This document shows positions 45,055-55,000 of a stretch of DNA of 64,000 bases, piece after piece. Source of the DNA: Herpetosiphon geysericola (GTDB lineage Bacteria > Chloroflexota > Chloroflexia > Chloroflexales > Herpetosiphonaceae); NCBI RefSeq assembly GCF_001306135.1, contig NZ_LGKP01000019.1:17067-81066 (forward strand), read 5' to 3'. The first letter of the stretch is position 1. Every line of letters starts with the position of its first letter. The position numbers and the translations under genes were made by a program. Under the pieces are notes generated by a model, which saw only the letters and a list, made by a program, of their open reading frames with translations, did no database searches and was not told where the DNA came from.

Positions 45055-46911
45055 CTACTCGCTAGTGGCGGCACTCAGTGGCACGTCCTGATCAACTAAG
45101 CCTACGATTTCCATTAATTTGAGCGCGTTGGTGCTTGGCGCTAAACCAGCCCGCAATTGATAATCAAAGGTCATACTTGGGCCATTCTCGCCGCGCTCAA
45201 AGTGCTCGGTGAGATACCACGGTTGGCTGATGGCAGCAATATCGGGAGCGGTTGCCAGCGATAAATCGTGAGTTGAAACCGCGCCAATTGCGCTCAAGCC
45301 AATCAAGCGGGCAATGATATGGCGCGCAGCAACGGTTCGCTCGCGGGTGTTGGTGCCATGCAAAATTTCATCCAACAAAAACAAGGCTTTTTGGCCAGCA
45401 GCCCGCGCTTGCTCAACCTCGTTCAAGACCATTTTGAGCCGCAGCAGTTCGGCCATATAGTAGGAAACGCCTTGCTCAAGCGAGTCATTGATCCGCATGC
45501 TGGTGGCCAAGCGCAGGACTGGCAGGTACAACTTGCTGGCACAGACGACGCTTCCAGTTTGGGCTAGCACAATATTCAGGCCGATGGCGCGCATCAAGGT
45601 GCTTTTGCCAGCCATATTTGAGCCAGTGATCAAAAATAGCGTGCCTGCTGGCCCGATGCTCAAATCGTTGGCCACAGCTTTATCTGGGCGCAACAATGGA
45701 TGGGCCATGCCAGTTGCGACAACCTGATCGTTGGTCAGAATTTGGGCTTGGCTCCAGCTTGGATGGTCGGCCTGCAAGGTGGCGAGCGCTGCCAAGGATT
45801 CAACCTCGCCCAAGGTTGTGAGCCAGTTGCGAGCTTGGCCGCGCACGTCGCGTTGCCAGCGCTCCAACAACCAGCCAATGTGAATATTCCACAGGCTAAA
45901 GCCTTGCAGCACAATATAAAAATAGCTAAATCGCTGATCGGCGAGGCTCAGCAAGCGACTTAAACGGGCCATTTGCTGATCGGCGCGCACGCCGTTGGCA
46001 GTTAATTGGCTTTGAGCTTGGCGCAACAATTCTGCTTGAAATTGTGGCTCGTTGATGGCCCGAAACAGCGCACCAAAACCAGCAAAGCCTTTTCGCCGCG
46101 CACTAACCGCCATAATCACCTGATTGGCCCACAAGCCTAAGCCGTTGCTCACGATGATATTGAAAATAAATAAAATCAACCAATAGGGCACATTCGTCCA
46201 GCCAGCCAAATAGGCGACCAAGCCAGCAATTGGCCCAATTGGCAACAAACGGGCCAGCCAAACCACCCACATGCGGCTGAGCACGCGAGCTGGCTGTTCT
46301 GTCCAAAGCAAAAATTGCTCAAAATCTTGGCGTTCGGCGCTGACAAGATGCGCCGCCACGTGTAATTCTTCGCGAAATTGCACGTTTTGGGCTAGCTCAG
46401 CAAGCGCCTGTTGGCGCGCTTTAATTGTGTTTGGTTGCGCAGGCGCCAAAAGCCAAGTGAGCAGCGTATCCAAGCCCAAGGCAGTGGGCAAATGACCAAG
46501 CAAATGCAGCAACGAAGCTCGCCCAACCAAATCTAAATCGTTAGCGTAGGAATCGGCTGGAATCGCAAGGCTTGGCTCGCGCAAGGGCAAATTAGCCCAA
46601 TCGCGCTCTAAGCGTAGCACCCCAAATTGATTTAATTGATACAGCGCTTCAGTGCGTTGGCGTTGTTCTTCAACGCTATTATGCTGAATCAACACCCAAC
46701 CAAAGCCAATCAACAACGCTGCCGCTACACCAAACCACCACGGGGCGTTGGCAAAGCCAAAAATCACTGCAAACAAGGCAGCCCCAAATAAGAGCAAACG
46801 CAAATTAGCAAAGCGATCTGAGCGTTGGCGGAGTTGGGTTAATGCTGTTTGATAGCTAGCGCTGCGTTGGCGATAGATTTCGATGGGGGTGGCCTGATTT
46901 GAGCTTGACAT
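45055..46911 (-). CDS. Membrane-anchored MutS-family ATPase
   Basis: A 618-residue MutS-like ATPase. It keeps the MutS core (clamp helices, then domain V): Walker A LITGSNMAGKSTLMRA, ALFLLDEILHGTNTRER as Walker B and STHDLSLA. The mismatch-recognition N-terminus is missing; instead residues 40-80 hold two membrane segments (LRLLLFGAALFAVIFGFANA, WWFGVAAALLIGFGWVLI) and another hydrophobic pair lies at about 215-260. It belongs to a MutS-related family with unknown role. Start at 46911 has AGGAAG upstream. Co-directional with the SBP gene, 7 bases apart. Confidence 0.88.
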   Translation of the reverse strand: MSSSNQATPIEIYRQRSASYQTALTQLRQRSDRFANLRLLLFGAALFAVIFGFANAPWWFGVAAALLIGFGWVLIQHNSVEEQRQRTEALYQLNQFGVLRLERDWANLPLREPSLAIPADSYANDLDLVGRASLLHLLGHLPTALGLDTLLTWLLAPAQPNTIKARQQALAELAQNVQFREELHVAAHLVSAERQDFEQFLLWTEQPARVLSRMWVVWLARLLPIGPIAGLVAYLAGWTNVPYWLILFIFNIIVSNGLGLWANQVIMAVSARRKGFAGFGALFRAINEPQFQAELLRQAQSQLTANGVRADQQMARLSRLLSLADQRFSYFYIVLQGFSLWNIHIGWLLERWQRDVRGQARNWLTTLGEVESLAALATLQADHPSWSQAQILTNDQVVATGMAHPLLRPDKAVANDLSIGPAGTLFLITGSNMAGKSTLMRAIGLNIVLAQTGSVVCASKLYLPVLRLATSMRINDSLEQGVSYYMAELLRLKMVLNEVEQARAAGQKALFLLDEILHGTNTRERTVAARHIIARLIGLSAIGAVSTHDLSLATAPDIAAISQPWYLTEHFERGENGPSMTFDYQLRAGLAPSTNALKLMEIVGLVDQDVPLSAATSE

Positions 46912-46974
46912 GTATCTTCCTGCGGCATTCAATCGCGGATAACGTCAGTCATCATACCATATTGGGGATCGAGT

Positions 46975-47145
46975 TTTGATCCACGAAGCGCACGAAGGGC
47001 ACGAAGCACGGAAACCGCGAAGCGCGCAAATGCCGCGAAGGCTGTTTTTAGCCACGAATTGCACGAATTGTACAAATAATCGAGCTTCATCCTTCATAAT
47101 TTCATGGCTCTGCGCCTCTGCGTTAAACTCAAACCGTCGAAGCCG
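46975..47145. repeat. Intergenic module repeat block K
   Basis: CCACGAAGCGCACGAAGGGC, GAAACCGCGAAGCGCGC, TTAGCCACGAATTGCACG, TTCATCCTTCATAATTTC and CTCTGCGCCTCTGCGTTAAAC fill the gap between the MutS-like start and the small unknown gene. No gene is seen. Confidence 0.75.
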
Positions 47146-47161
47146 CGACGCATTCTTACAA

Positions 47162-47458
47162 TCAATCATGATTGATTGGCCAAGGCGTTGGCAAGACCTT
47201 CAATCGAACCAGCAGTCGCGATAAGAACGTGTTGCGATATTGTAAGGGAATGACGCTGAGCGGCAAGCTTGCGCCCGTTCGTTGATCATATGCTGCCCTT
47301 GGGCGGAGGAGTGGCCGCGAACTTGGACCAATTCGCATCCATTCGGTTAATGGTGCTTCAATAGTGCCATGAGGGTGTTCAATGATAACCATAATTTGGT
47401 CGATATCAGGTGTTCGTTGCTGCATCTCTATAAGCTCCAAAATCGTTCCAATAGTCAC
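47162..47458 (-). CDS. Small protein of unknown function
   Basis: A 98-residue protein that I do not recognise. It begins with GTG at 47458, 4 bases after GGAGG, and reads MTIGTILELIEMQQRTPDID, then a beta-like VIIEHPHGTIEAPLTEW and a basic C-terminal half (YRNTFLSRLLVRLKVLP). The longer ORF to 47572 only adds a translation of module-repeat DNA and was not used. The gene is flanked by repeat blocks on both sides and the upstream block K/L modules run into its ribosome site. Codon use is not obviously unusual. Confidence 0.6.
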   Translation of the reverse strand: MTIGTILELIEMQQRTPDIDQIMVIIEHPHGTIEAPLTEWMRIGPSSRPLLRPRAAYDQRTGASLPLSVIPLQYRNTFLSRLLVRLKVLPTPWPINHD

Positions 47459-47459
47459 G

Positions 47460-47790
47460 CCCCCTCCATCCTCTGCGTTAAACTCTTGATCCACGAAGGA
47501 CACGAAGCGCACGAAGCGTGGAAACCGCGAAGGCTGTTTTAGCCACGAATTGCACGAATAATCGAGCTTCATCCTTCATAATTCATCCTTCATAATTTCA
47601 TGGCTCTGCGCCGCTGCGTTAAACTCTTGATCCACGAAGGACACGAAGAGCACAAAGGGGAGCAACCACAAAGAACGCGAAGATTTGTTTGATTCTTGTT
47701 CCCATAGCCAAGAGCCACATTCCCGCGCACGGTATGCTCTAGTCCTATGTTCTCAGATCTTCATCCTTCTGCCTTTTGCCATTAGCTAGC
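47460..47790. repeat. Intergenic module repeat block L
   Basis: CTCTGCGTTAAACTC (about 47471), CCACGAAGGACACGAAGCGC, TAGCCACGAATTGCACG, TTCATCCTTCATAATTC (twice), CTGCGCCGCTGCGTTAAAC, CCACGAAGGACACGAAGAGC, TTCTTGTTCCCATAGCCAAG, CCTATGTTCTCAG and CATCCTTCTGCCTTTTGCC fill the divergent gap between the 98-residue gene and the exported protein. No gene is seen. Confidence 0.8.
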
Positions 47791-47876
47791 TAGATTATTG
47801 CAAGATCGTGCGCACAAAAAGAGCTTGCTCGTATATAGTGAAAACCTCTATCTGTTGTAGTAGGAGGAAGTTCGCG

Positions 47877-49943
47877 TTGGGAAGCAAACATTTTCGGAAT
47901 CTCATTCGCCTAATCTTGGTGATGATAGTGTTCATGGCGAGCACCGGGTTGAGTGCTGTGGCTCAGCACCCTACTAGCATAGCGCCAATTAATGGCAGCT
48001 GGGATAGCTCGCTGGGTAATAGTTTTCACAAGCTTGGCACGATCAACTCGTTGAGCCTTGATGCTGCCAACAATTTATATGTTGCTGGCGATTTTAATTA
48101 TATCAACCAAACTGAAGTTAATGGCTTGGCGCGTTGGAATGGCACAAGCTGGAATGGTTATGGCTTGAAGCCAGCAGATAATGGCAAAATTCGCAACGTT
48201 TTGAGTTTTGATAATAGCCTGTTTGCGATTGGCAGTTTTGGTAGCTTACAACAGGCACGCAATAATATTGCCCGTTGGGATGGCACCCAATTTCAAGCGC
48301 TTGGCACTGGCCTGACTGGGCACTTAACGCCATATCCGACTGAAACCTATGCTGCAGCGCTCGCGAGTTTTGGCGGTATGTTGTATGTGGGTGGCGATTT
48401 TACCCATTTTGATGGCCGACCGGCTTACGGGATTGGCCAGTGGAATGGTGAAGTCGTGTCGCAAACTGTTGATTTTGAGTGGATGGTTAATAGTTTTGCT
48501 TCAAATGGCACTGACTTTATTGCAGGTGGCATTTTTACGGCGGTTGGCGATACTTCAAGTCGTTTAGCACGCTTCGTTAATAATCAGTGGCAGCCATTTG
48601 ATGTAGGCATTACGAATACCTATTTTACGGTTTATAATGCTCAAAATACAATCTATTTAGCTGGTTATAGCCAAGCTAGCAATACTTATCAGCTGTATCG
48701 TTTGAATGGTACGAACGCGATTAGTGTTGGCAATTCGCTAACCCATTCGATCGATAACCTGGTTGGAATTGGCTCAGACCTCTATATTCAAAGCAATCAG
48801 CAATTATTGAAGTTAACAAATAATCAATGGCAAACGCCAAATTTGCCCTTTACGATTAATACATTAACGGCCCTTACTGCCACTAATTCAACGTTGTATC
48901 TTGGTGGTAATTTTCAATTAAATGGCAATCCAAGCCAAATTATTGCTTGGAATGGCACGCAAGCCCAAAGCTTGGCAACCCTGTTTGCGATTGATAACCA
49001 AAGCTTTTTGAGTGGCGATGCTGGCCGACCGATTGTGATTAATCAGAAACAACAAACTGGCCCCGATGCCTCGATTCGGCGTTGGAATGGCACAAGTTGG
49101 CAAACCCTTGCAACGACCAGCACCTATACATTTGGTGGGATGCAGTTGCAGCGGGTTAACGATCAGTTGTTCAGCTTTTTCTATGAGCCACAAGCATTTA
49201 TTCACGCTCAGCCAGCCAGTAAAGTTTGGCGCTTTGATGGCGCTGCCTTGACCCCGATTGCGGTTGATTTGCCGAGTATGGCTCCTTGGTATCAATCAGG
49301 CTCACAAATGTTCACGTATCTCGCCGAGCCACAAGCCACGCTGCCCATCACTGGAATTTATGAATTCGATGGCACAAACTTGCAGCATCGGCTGCAACCA
49401 GCATGGTTTGATGCTTTTGATCAACTTTTCTTCTTCAACCAACATTTCTATGCAATCGATGTCATTCCTGACATGAACGCCGATTATATAGAAATTCGCC
49501 GTTGGAATAACCAAACGTGGGAAGTTCTCAAGTTTATAGAATTACCTGATGCTGATTATCAATTTTTGCTGTGGAATCAGCGCTTATTGATGGCAAGCAG
49601 CATTGGTAAGCTCTACGAGATTGACAATGCTGGGAATGTGAACGAGCTGGCTAGTGCCGATGGTGGCATTTATGCCATAGCTGGGCGTGATGATGGCTCA
49701 GTTTATCTTGGTGGCGATTTCAACACAATTGACGGCGTGGCAACTGGCCCAATCGCAAGCTTTAATGGCGCGAATTTTCGTGGTTTAGCCAGCCAGCCCA
49801 ATGGCCGCGTGACTTCGCTCAGTGTTGATCGCAATTACTTGTATGTTGGTGGCAATTTCACCAACGTTGGCGCAACGCCATCGTTGGGTGTAGCAGTCTT
49901 TGCTGAAACCAAAAATATCTATTTGCCGATAGCAAGTCGCTAG
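47877..49943 (+). CDS. Exported beta-propeller protein
   Basis: A 688-residue secreted protein. I prefer the TTG start at 47877 because AGGAGG lies 9 bases upstream; a GTG at 47808 has no such site. Residues 5-30 are a signal peptide (LIRLILVMIVFMASTGLSAVA). The body has repeated blade motifs: NNLYVAGDFNYINQ, GMLYVGGDFTHFDG, TLYLGGNFQLNG, SVYLGGDFNTIDG and LYVGGNFTNVGA alternating with LARWNGTSWNG-like strands, as in delta-60 or kelch-like propellers. It ends with NIYLPIASR, a YLPI-type tail common in Chloroflexota exported proteins and possibly a sorting signal. The ligand is unknown. Confidence 0.87.
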   Translation: MGSKHFRNLIRLILVMIVFMASTGLSAVAQHPTSIAPINGSWDSSLGNSFHKLGTINSLSLDAANNLYVAGDFNYINQTEVNGLARWNGTSWNGYGLKPADNGKIRNVLSFDNSLFAIGSFGSLQQARNNIARWDGTQFQALGTGLTGHLTPYPTETYAAALASFGGMLYVGGDFTHFDGRPAYGIGQWNGEVVSQTVDFEWMVNSFASNGTDFIAGGIFTAVGDTSSRLARFVNNQWQPFDVGITNTYFTVYNAQNTIYLAGYSQASNTYQLYRLNGTNAISVGNSLTHSIDNLVGIGSDLYIQSNQQLLKLTNNQWQTPNLPFTINTLTALTATNSTLYLGGNFQLNGNPSQIIAWNGTQAQSLATLFAIDNQSFLSGDAGRPIVINQKQQTGPDASIRRWNGTSWQTLATTSTYTFGGMQLQRVNDQLFSFFYEPQAFIHAQPASKVWRFDGAALTPIAVDLPSMAPWYQSGSQMFTYLAEPQATLPITGIYEFDGTNLQHRLQPAWFDAFDQLFFFNQHFYAIDVIPDMNADYIEIRRWNNQTWEVLKFIELPDADYQFLLWNQRLLMASSIGKLYEIDNAGNVNELASADGGIYAIAGRDDGSVYLGGDFNTIDGVATGPIASFNGANFRGLASQPNGRVTSLSVDRNYLYVGGNFTNVGATPSLGVAVFAETKNIYLPIASR

Positions 49944-49957
49944 CTACTGTTGCTTCG

Positions 49958-49995
49958 CCCTCGTCCATATTTCATGGGCGAGGGTTTTGTTTTTA
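49958..49995 (+). terminator. Intrinsic terminator
   Basis: CCCTCG and CGAGGG plus the inner TCCAT/ATGGG pairs form an 11-base stem, followed by TTTTGTTTTT. It ends the exported propeller gene and lies just before the convergent radical SAM gene. Confidence 0.8.
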
Positions 49996-49999
49996 ATTT

Positions 50000-51931
50000 T
50001 TAACTATCCGCTAGCGGCGCTAAAATTGGCAAATGCTCGCTAAGCTCCTGCCATGCTGGCACAAAATGCTCAGCCTCAAGCACAATTCCCGTGCCGCCGC
50101 GCCGATTCAGCGCGGGAATCGCCGTATTTGCTTGATCGGCAGGCACACGCCAAACCACCTCGGCAATGCCTTCATAGCTCAAGGGATCAAGCGGCTGTTG
50201 CCAATTACAGTTAATCCACCAACGCGGCGTCACTTGGACCCAATCTGGCTCTGCTTGCCAACGCCGATAGACTGCAATCCGGTCGAGGTAGCCAATTGTG
50301 TGTGGCCAGCGTTGTTGAAGTTGACGTAATGCGTTGGGCGCAAGCGGCTGATCGAGCACAATATCCCAGTGAATTGTAAGATTGGCTTGGGCAATCGGCC
50401 AACAAAATGCTTCAAGCACCGCCAAATCGCTCTGTTTGGCTATAACCACGACATGGCTGGCAACCTGATGGGCATAGATTTGACCCTGTGCTTGCCATTG
50501 CTCCAAGCTTAATTCCGCCCCACAATCTAAAACGATTGTGCGAATTGGTTGATCGATGACGCGAATTGCTTGCTCGCAGGTTTGCAGCCAAACGTCGCTT
50601 GGTGGTTGGGGCATGCCTTCAATGGCCAACGGATCAAGCCCTGCTTGTTCGCGCAGATCCCAGCGCAAAGCACGAAGTTGTTGGTAGTTAAGCCAGTTGG
50701 TGGCCAAAATGTAATAGGGTGGCCGCATTTGAAATTGCATGCCAAAGCGTTCGGCTTCGTTGCGCACGCCAGTGCCTGGCAACACTTGCAAGGTAAAAAT
50801 ATCGTAATCGCCAAGTTCTTGCTGTTGAATCCATTCGATTGTGGCGTGGGTGCTGGCTGCATCATCTTCGGGCAAGCCCAAAATTACATCGAGCAACACG
50901 GCCACGCCATGTTGATACAAACGGCGTGTGCCCTCGGCCCATTTATCAAGATCGGTGCGGCGGCCAACTGCTTGCAAAGCAGTGCGATTGGCGCTTTGCA
51001 AGCCAACTTCGGCCACCGTCAAGCCTGCTTGGACCATGGCCTCAACACTTTCGGGCTTGAGATGCTCGCCACGTAATTCAGCATAAATTGGGGTTGGATT
51101 CGGCTGGTTGATCGTGTGTAGGCCGCGCATCAATTCGCGAAAATTGGGCAATAAATTAAGATTGGCCTCGACAAAGTGAATTGCGCGGGCGCCCTGCTGC
51201 CGTGCCCACGCCACTTCAGCCAAAACCCGCTCGCTGCCAAACATGCGTCCGCCAAGTTTTGTGCCTAAATTGCGCCCATACAAACAAAATGTACAGCCAT
51301 AGGGACACCAACGCGAGCATTCGATAAAGGCAATTTCGCCAGCCCGCAGCTCCAAAAAGCCCAACAAATAGGGCGATGGAATTGGATCAAGGCTGCCCAT
51401 CGCTGGGCGAGGCAAGCCAGCATGCAATTGGCCAGCCTGATATTGCAATGTGCCAGCAACCAAGGGATACGGCAACGCAACCTGATTATGCATTGGCAAG
51501 TTAATTTGCTGTTGTTGATGTTCGAGTGCAAGCAATAATTCGCTAAACGTTTGCTCGCCCTCGCCCTCAACCGCAATATCAACCGCTGGATGCTCCAAAA
51601 CCCAAGCATTATTGCGCTGCACTTCAGGGCCGCCAACGACCACAATTAAGCTTGGCAACGCTTGTTTGAGCAGGCTTGCAAGCTGCAAGGAGCGTTCGCT
51701 ATTCCATGTGTACAGCGAAATGCCTAACACATGTGGATTTTGGGCGCTGATCCAATCGCAAATTAAGCCATCGCCGCCGCGATCAGCAATATCGCGCGGC
51801 ACAATCTCAATTTGCATGCGCTCAAGCAAGCCTTGCTGATAGGCCCACGCTTTGAGGTAGCCCGCTGCCAGCGGCACATTGGCCGCCGGATTACTTGGCA
51901 CCGGAAGTTGGAGAAGGACGATTTTTAGCAT
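50000..51931 (-). CDS. B12-binding radical SAM protein
   Basis: A 643-residue radical SAM enzyme. Residues 1-140 are a cobalamin-binding domain (NPHVLGISLYTWNSERS, LIVVVGGPEVQ, AVDIAVEGEGEQTF). Residues about 195-400 hold the CxxxCxxC cluster CSRWCPYGCTFCLYGRN and FVEANLNLLPNF. The C-terminal part has RWDLREQAGLDPLAIEGMP, similar to the DUF4080 group. The reaction is unknown; such enzymes often perform methylation or other radical chemistry. The ribosome site is weak. Confidence 0.88.
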   Translation of the reverse strand: MLKIVLLQLPVPSNPAANVPLAAGYLKAWAYQQGLLERMQIEIVPRDIADRGGDGLICDWISAQNPHVLGISLYTWNSERSLQLASLLKQALPSLIVVVGGPEVQRNNAWVLEHPAVDIAVEGEGEQTFSELLLALEHQQQQINLPMHNQVALPYPLVAGTLQYQAGQLHAGLPRPAMGSLDPIPSPYLLGFLELRAGEIAFIECSRWCPYGCTFCLYGRNLGTKLGGRMFGSERVLAEVAWARQQGARAIHFVEANLNLLPNFRELMRGLHTINQPNPTPIYAELRGEHLKPESVEAMVQAGLTVAEVGLQSANRTALQAVGRRTDLDKWAEGTRRLYQHGVAVLLDVILGLPEDDAASTHATIEWIQQQELGDYDIFTLQVLPGTGVRNEAERFGMQFQMRPPYYILATNWLNYQQLRALRWDLREQAGLDPLAIEGMPQPPSDVWLQTCEQAIRVIDQPIRTIVLDCGAELSLEQWQAQGQIYAHQVASHVVVIAKQSDLAVLEAFCWPIAQANLTIHWDIVLDQPLAPNALRQLQQRWPHTIGYLDRIAVYRRWQAEPDWVQVTPRWWINCNWQQPLDPLSYEGIAEVVWRVPADQANTAIPALNRRGGTGIVLEAEHFVPAWQELSEHLPILAPLADS

Positions 51932-51947
51932 GCGATTGATTTCTATG

Positions 51948-52013
51948 TTAAACGCAGAGCCGCAGAGAAGCCATTAGCTTGGCTATATTCTATGCTCTAT
52001 GTTCTTTGTTCTT
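51948..52013. repeat. Short module repeat block M
   Basis: TTAAACGCAGAGCCGCAGAG followed by AGCCATTAGCTTGGCTAT and CTATGCTCTATGTTCTTTG fill almost the whole gap between the radical SAM start and the sbcC stop, which shows that even short junctions carry the modules. Confidence 0.75.
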
Positions 52014-52014
52014 G

Positions 52015-55000
52015 CTAATTGACTGCCCAGCGCGAGCCATCATCATACTTGGTGATTTCGATTTGAACTGGGAATTGATCCTTTAGTTCTTGAATGTGGG
52101 TAATGACCAAAATGCGGTTGAAATCTGCTTGAACTTGGGTAATTGCTTCGACCAAGCGCTCGCGTCCGCGCCCATCTTGCGAGCCAAAACCCTCGTCGAT
52201 AATCAAGGTTTGCAAATTGGCTCCTGCGCGGCGGGCCAACATTTTGCTCATGGCAATCCGAATTGCAAAATTGATCCGGAAGGCCTCGCCACCGCTATAC
52301 AAATCGTAGCGACGTGTGCCTTGTTCATCTGCAATTTGAATATCGAGGGTTTCGCTGGTATCGCCCTTTTTGGTTTCGCGTTGGGTTTCAAAGCGCAAGT
52401 GCATTTGATTGTCGGTCATGCGGCTGAGTAGTTCGTTGGCTTCGCGCTCAAGCTCTGGTATCGCGGTTTCGATTAGCATTGCTTGAATGCCTTTTTTGCC
52501 AAACGCTTTGACCAATTCGTTATGAATATCGCGTTGTTCTTGCACCCTGAGCAATTCTTTTTCAGCATCGGCCAGTTGCTCAGCGACTTGGGCCACATGC
52601 TGCACGTTTTGCTGGGCTGCACCCAAATCTTTTTGAGCGACAGCCAAGCGCCCACGAAACTCGTTGATTGTGCGTTGAGCGGTTTCGGCAGCTTGCACGG
52701 CAGCTGGCAATTGAGCCAACTCTTGGTTGAGTTGCTGAATGGTGACTTGAACTTGAGCCAAATCTTGGCGTTGGCGTTCGATCAACTCGGCCAGACGTTG
52801 GGCTTGACGCTGGTTATTGGCCAAGTTGGTTTGGGCTGAACGCAGTTGATGATATTCGCCTTCCCAATGGCCAAGGCTAGCAACGGCTTCGCGCACTTCT
52901 TGGTGGCGTTGCGAGGCATAGCCCAAATCGGCCATTTGCTGATAAATTGCCTCTGCTTGTTGTTGGGCGGCTTGGGCAAATTGGCGGCTATCAAGCTGCA
53001 CTTGCAAGCTCAAAATAGTTTCATGCAAGGCTGCATTTTGGGTTTCTGCGGCCTGAATCCGCTCAAGTTGCTCGTGCAGCACCGCAGCTTTGGCCTCGAT
53101 TGCGCCACGTTGGGCCAAACGTTGCTCAAGTTGGGCAATTAATTGATTGTTGGCTTGACGTTGCGCATCAAGTGCTTGTTGATCAATGCCCAGTTCGCTG
53201 ATTTCTGCTTGGGCTTGGGCCAAGGCTGTGCGTTCTTCGTGGGCAAAATCGCCATGTTCGATGCGTTGATTCAAATCGCGCAGCGTGCTTTCTGCTTCGC
53301 TCCGTTTGTTGCGCTGCTCTTGGGCTTCGCTAAGTTGGCCTTCCAAGCGACCAACCGTTGCCGCCAAAGTGCTGAGTTGGGCAACCTTGCGCTCGAGGCC
53401 TTGAATTTCGCGTTGGCGGGCTTCGTATTCGTTGCTTAGTTGCTTGCGCGCTTGCTTGGCCTCACGATATTGAGCGCGCATATCGTCGCGCTCAACAGTG
53501 TATTGCTCGATCACCTGCTGAATGCCATGGTGGCCAATCTCGCTCTGGCAGAGTGGGCAATGGGTATCGTGGGTTGCTTGCAATTGCACGATTTTATCGT
53601 TAATTTGCTTGCCTAATTGCTCCAAATTGCTTTCTTGGGCCGAAAGTTCGCCAAGTTGCTTGGCATCTTGTTGGTCGCGGCTACGCATTTCTTGTAATTT
53701 GCGCTCATCGCGAATCAGGGCTTTTTGTTGGGCAATCGAGGTTTCAAATTCGCTGCGCCAGCGCGATTCGTTGGCCAAAAAGTTGTCGGCCTCGATAATG
53801 CGCCGATTTTGCTCTTCGCGGGCGGCAATCAGTGAATCGCCGCGCACATTGATGAGGCCTTGCAAGCGTTGAACTTCAACGTGCAATTGGGTTAAATTGG
53901 TGCTTTGTTGTTCGAGTTCGCTGCGTTGGTTGCGGGCTTGCTGCAACTGGTCTTGAGCATCGGCGAAGCTGGCTAATTGCTCGGCGAGCGCAGCCAAATC
54001 TGCTTGTTTGCTTGGTTTATTAGCGATCAATTCGGCGTTAGTTTGCTGATCACGCTGATGTTGTTGCAATTGATGTTGCAAGGCAACTTCTTCGCGCTCA
54101 ACCAAGGCCAATTGTTCTTTGCGCTGATCGTTGAGTTGCAAGATTTGTTCGCGCAATTGATCGAGCACCACGAGATCGTCGCGGGCAGTTTTTAAGGCTT
54201 GAAAATTGGTTTCGATTTCGCTTTGGCGCTCAACGATAGCTTGGGCCACGCCAATATCTTGGGCAAGTTGGCGATAATCTGCATCGCTTTCGGTAATTTG
54301 GCGTTCGAGGTCGCGGCTGCGGCCAAGTTCGCGGTCGCGTTCTGCTTTGCGAGTTTCCAAGGCACGGCGTTGCTGATCTGCTTGCTCGAAAATTGTGCTG
54401 GCTTGCTCGATTTCTTGGCCAAGTTGCTGCACCCGGTGTTGGGCTTCGGCCTCTTGGCTGAGGTAAAAATCACGTTTGTTGACCCATTCGCGATAGCTGG
54501 TGATGGTGCCTTCAAGGCCTTGAGCCCGATCGCTGAAGTAGCGCACTTGCTCTTTGGCGCGCGCTTCCAGCTTGTCATAATCATCTAAGCCTAAAATTTC
54601 GGCCAGCACTCGTTTGCGTTCAGCAGGCGCTTTGCGGGTAAACTCATCGGCTTTGCCTTGCACCAAGAAGGCGCTGTTGATGAAGGTATCGTATTCCATG
54701 CGCAGCACATCGTGAATCACCTCTTGGGTTTCGCGAATGCTATTGCCAGAAATCGCGCGCCAGCCGCCATTGGTTTCGATTTGCACTTCGAGGATGGTTT
54801 GGCCGCGTTTGGCTGATGAACGGCGGCGCAGCACCCGATAGCGATTATTGGCAACGCTAAATTGTAAATCCACTTCCATCTCTTGAGCGCCAAGCGCAAT
54901 CAATTCGTCGTCTGATGAGACGCGCGCTTTGCCCCAAAGTGCCCAAGTGATTGCATCGAGTAAGGCCGATTTGCCTGCGCCATTCTCGCCCGACAAACAT

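Noticed and set aside
47459..47572. N-terminal extension of the 98-residue gene
   Set aside because: The additional codons translate the CACGAAGGACACGAAG-type repeat; the GTG at 47458 has a strong GGAGG.
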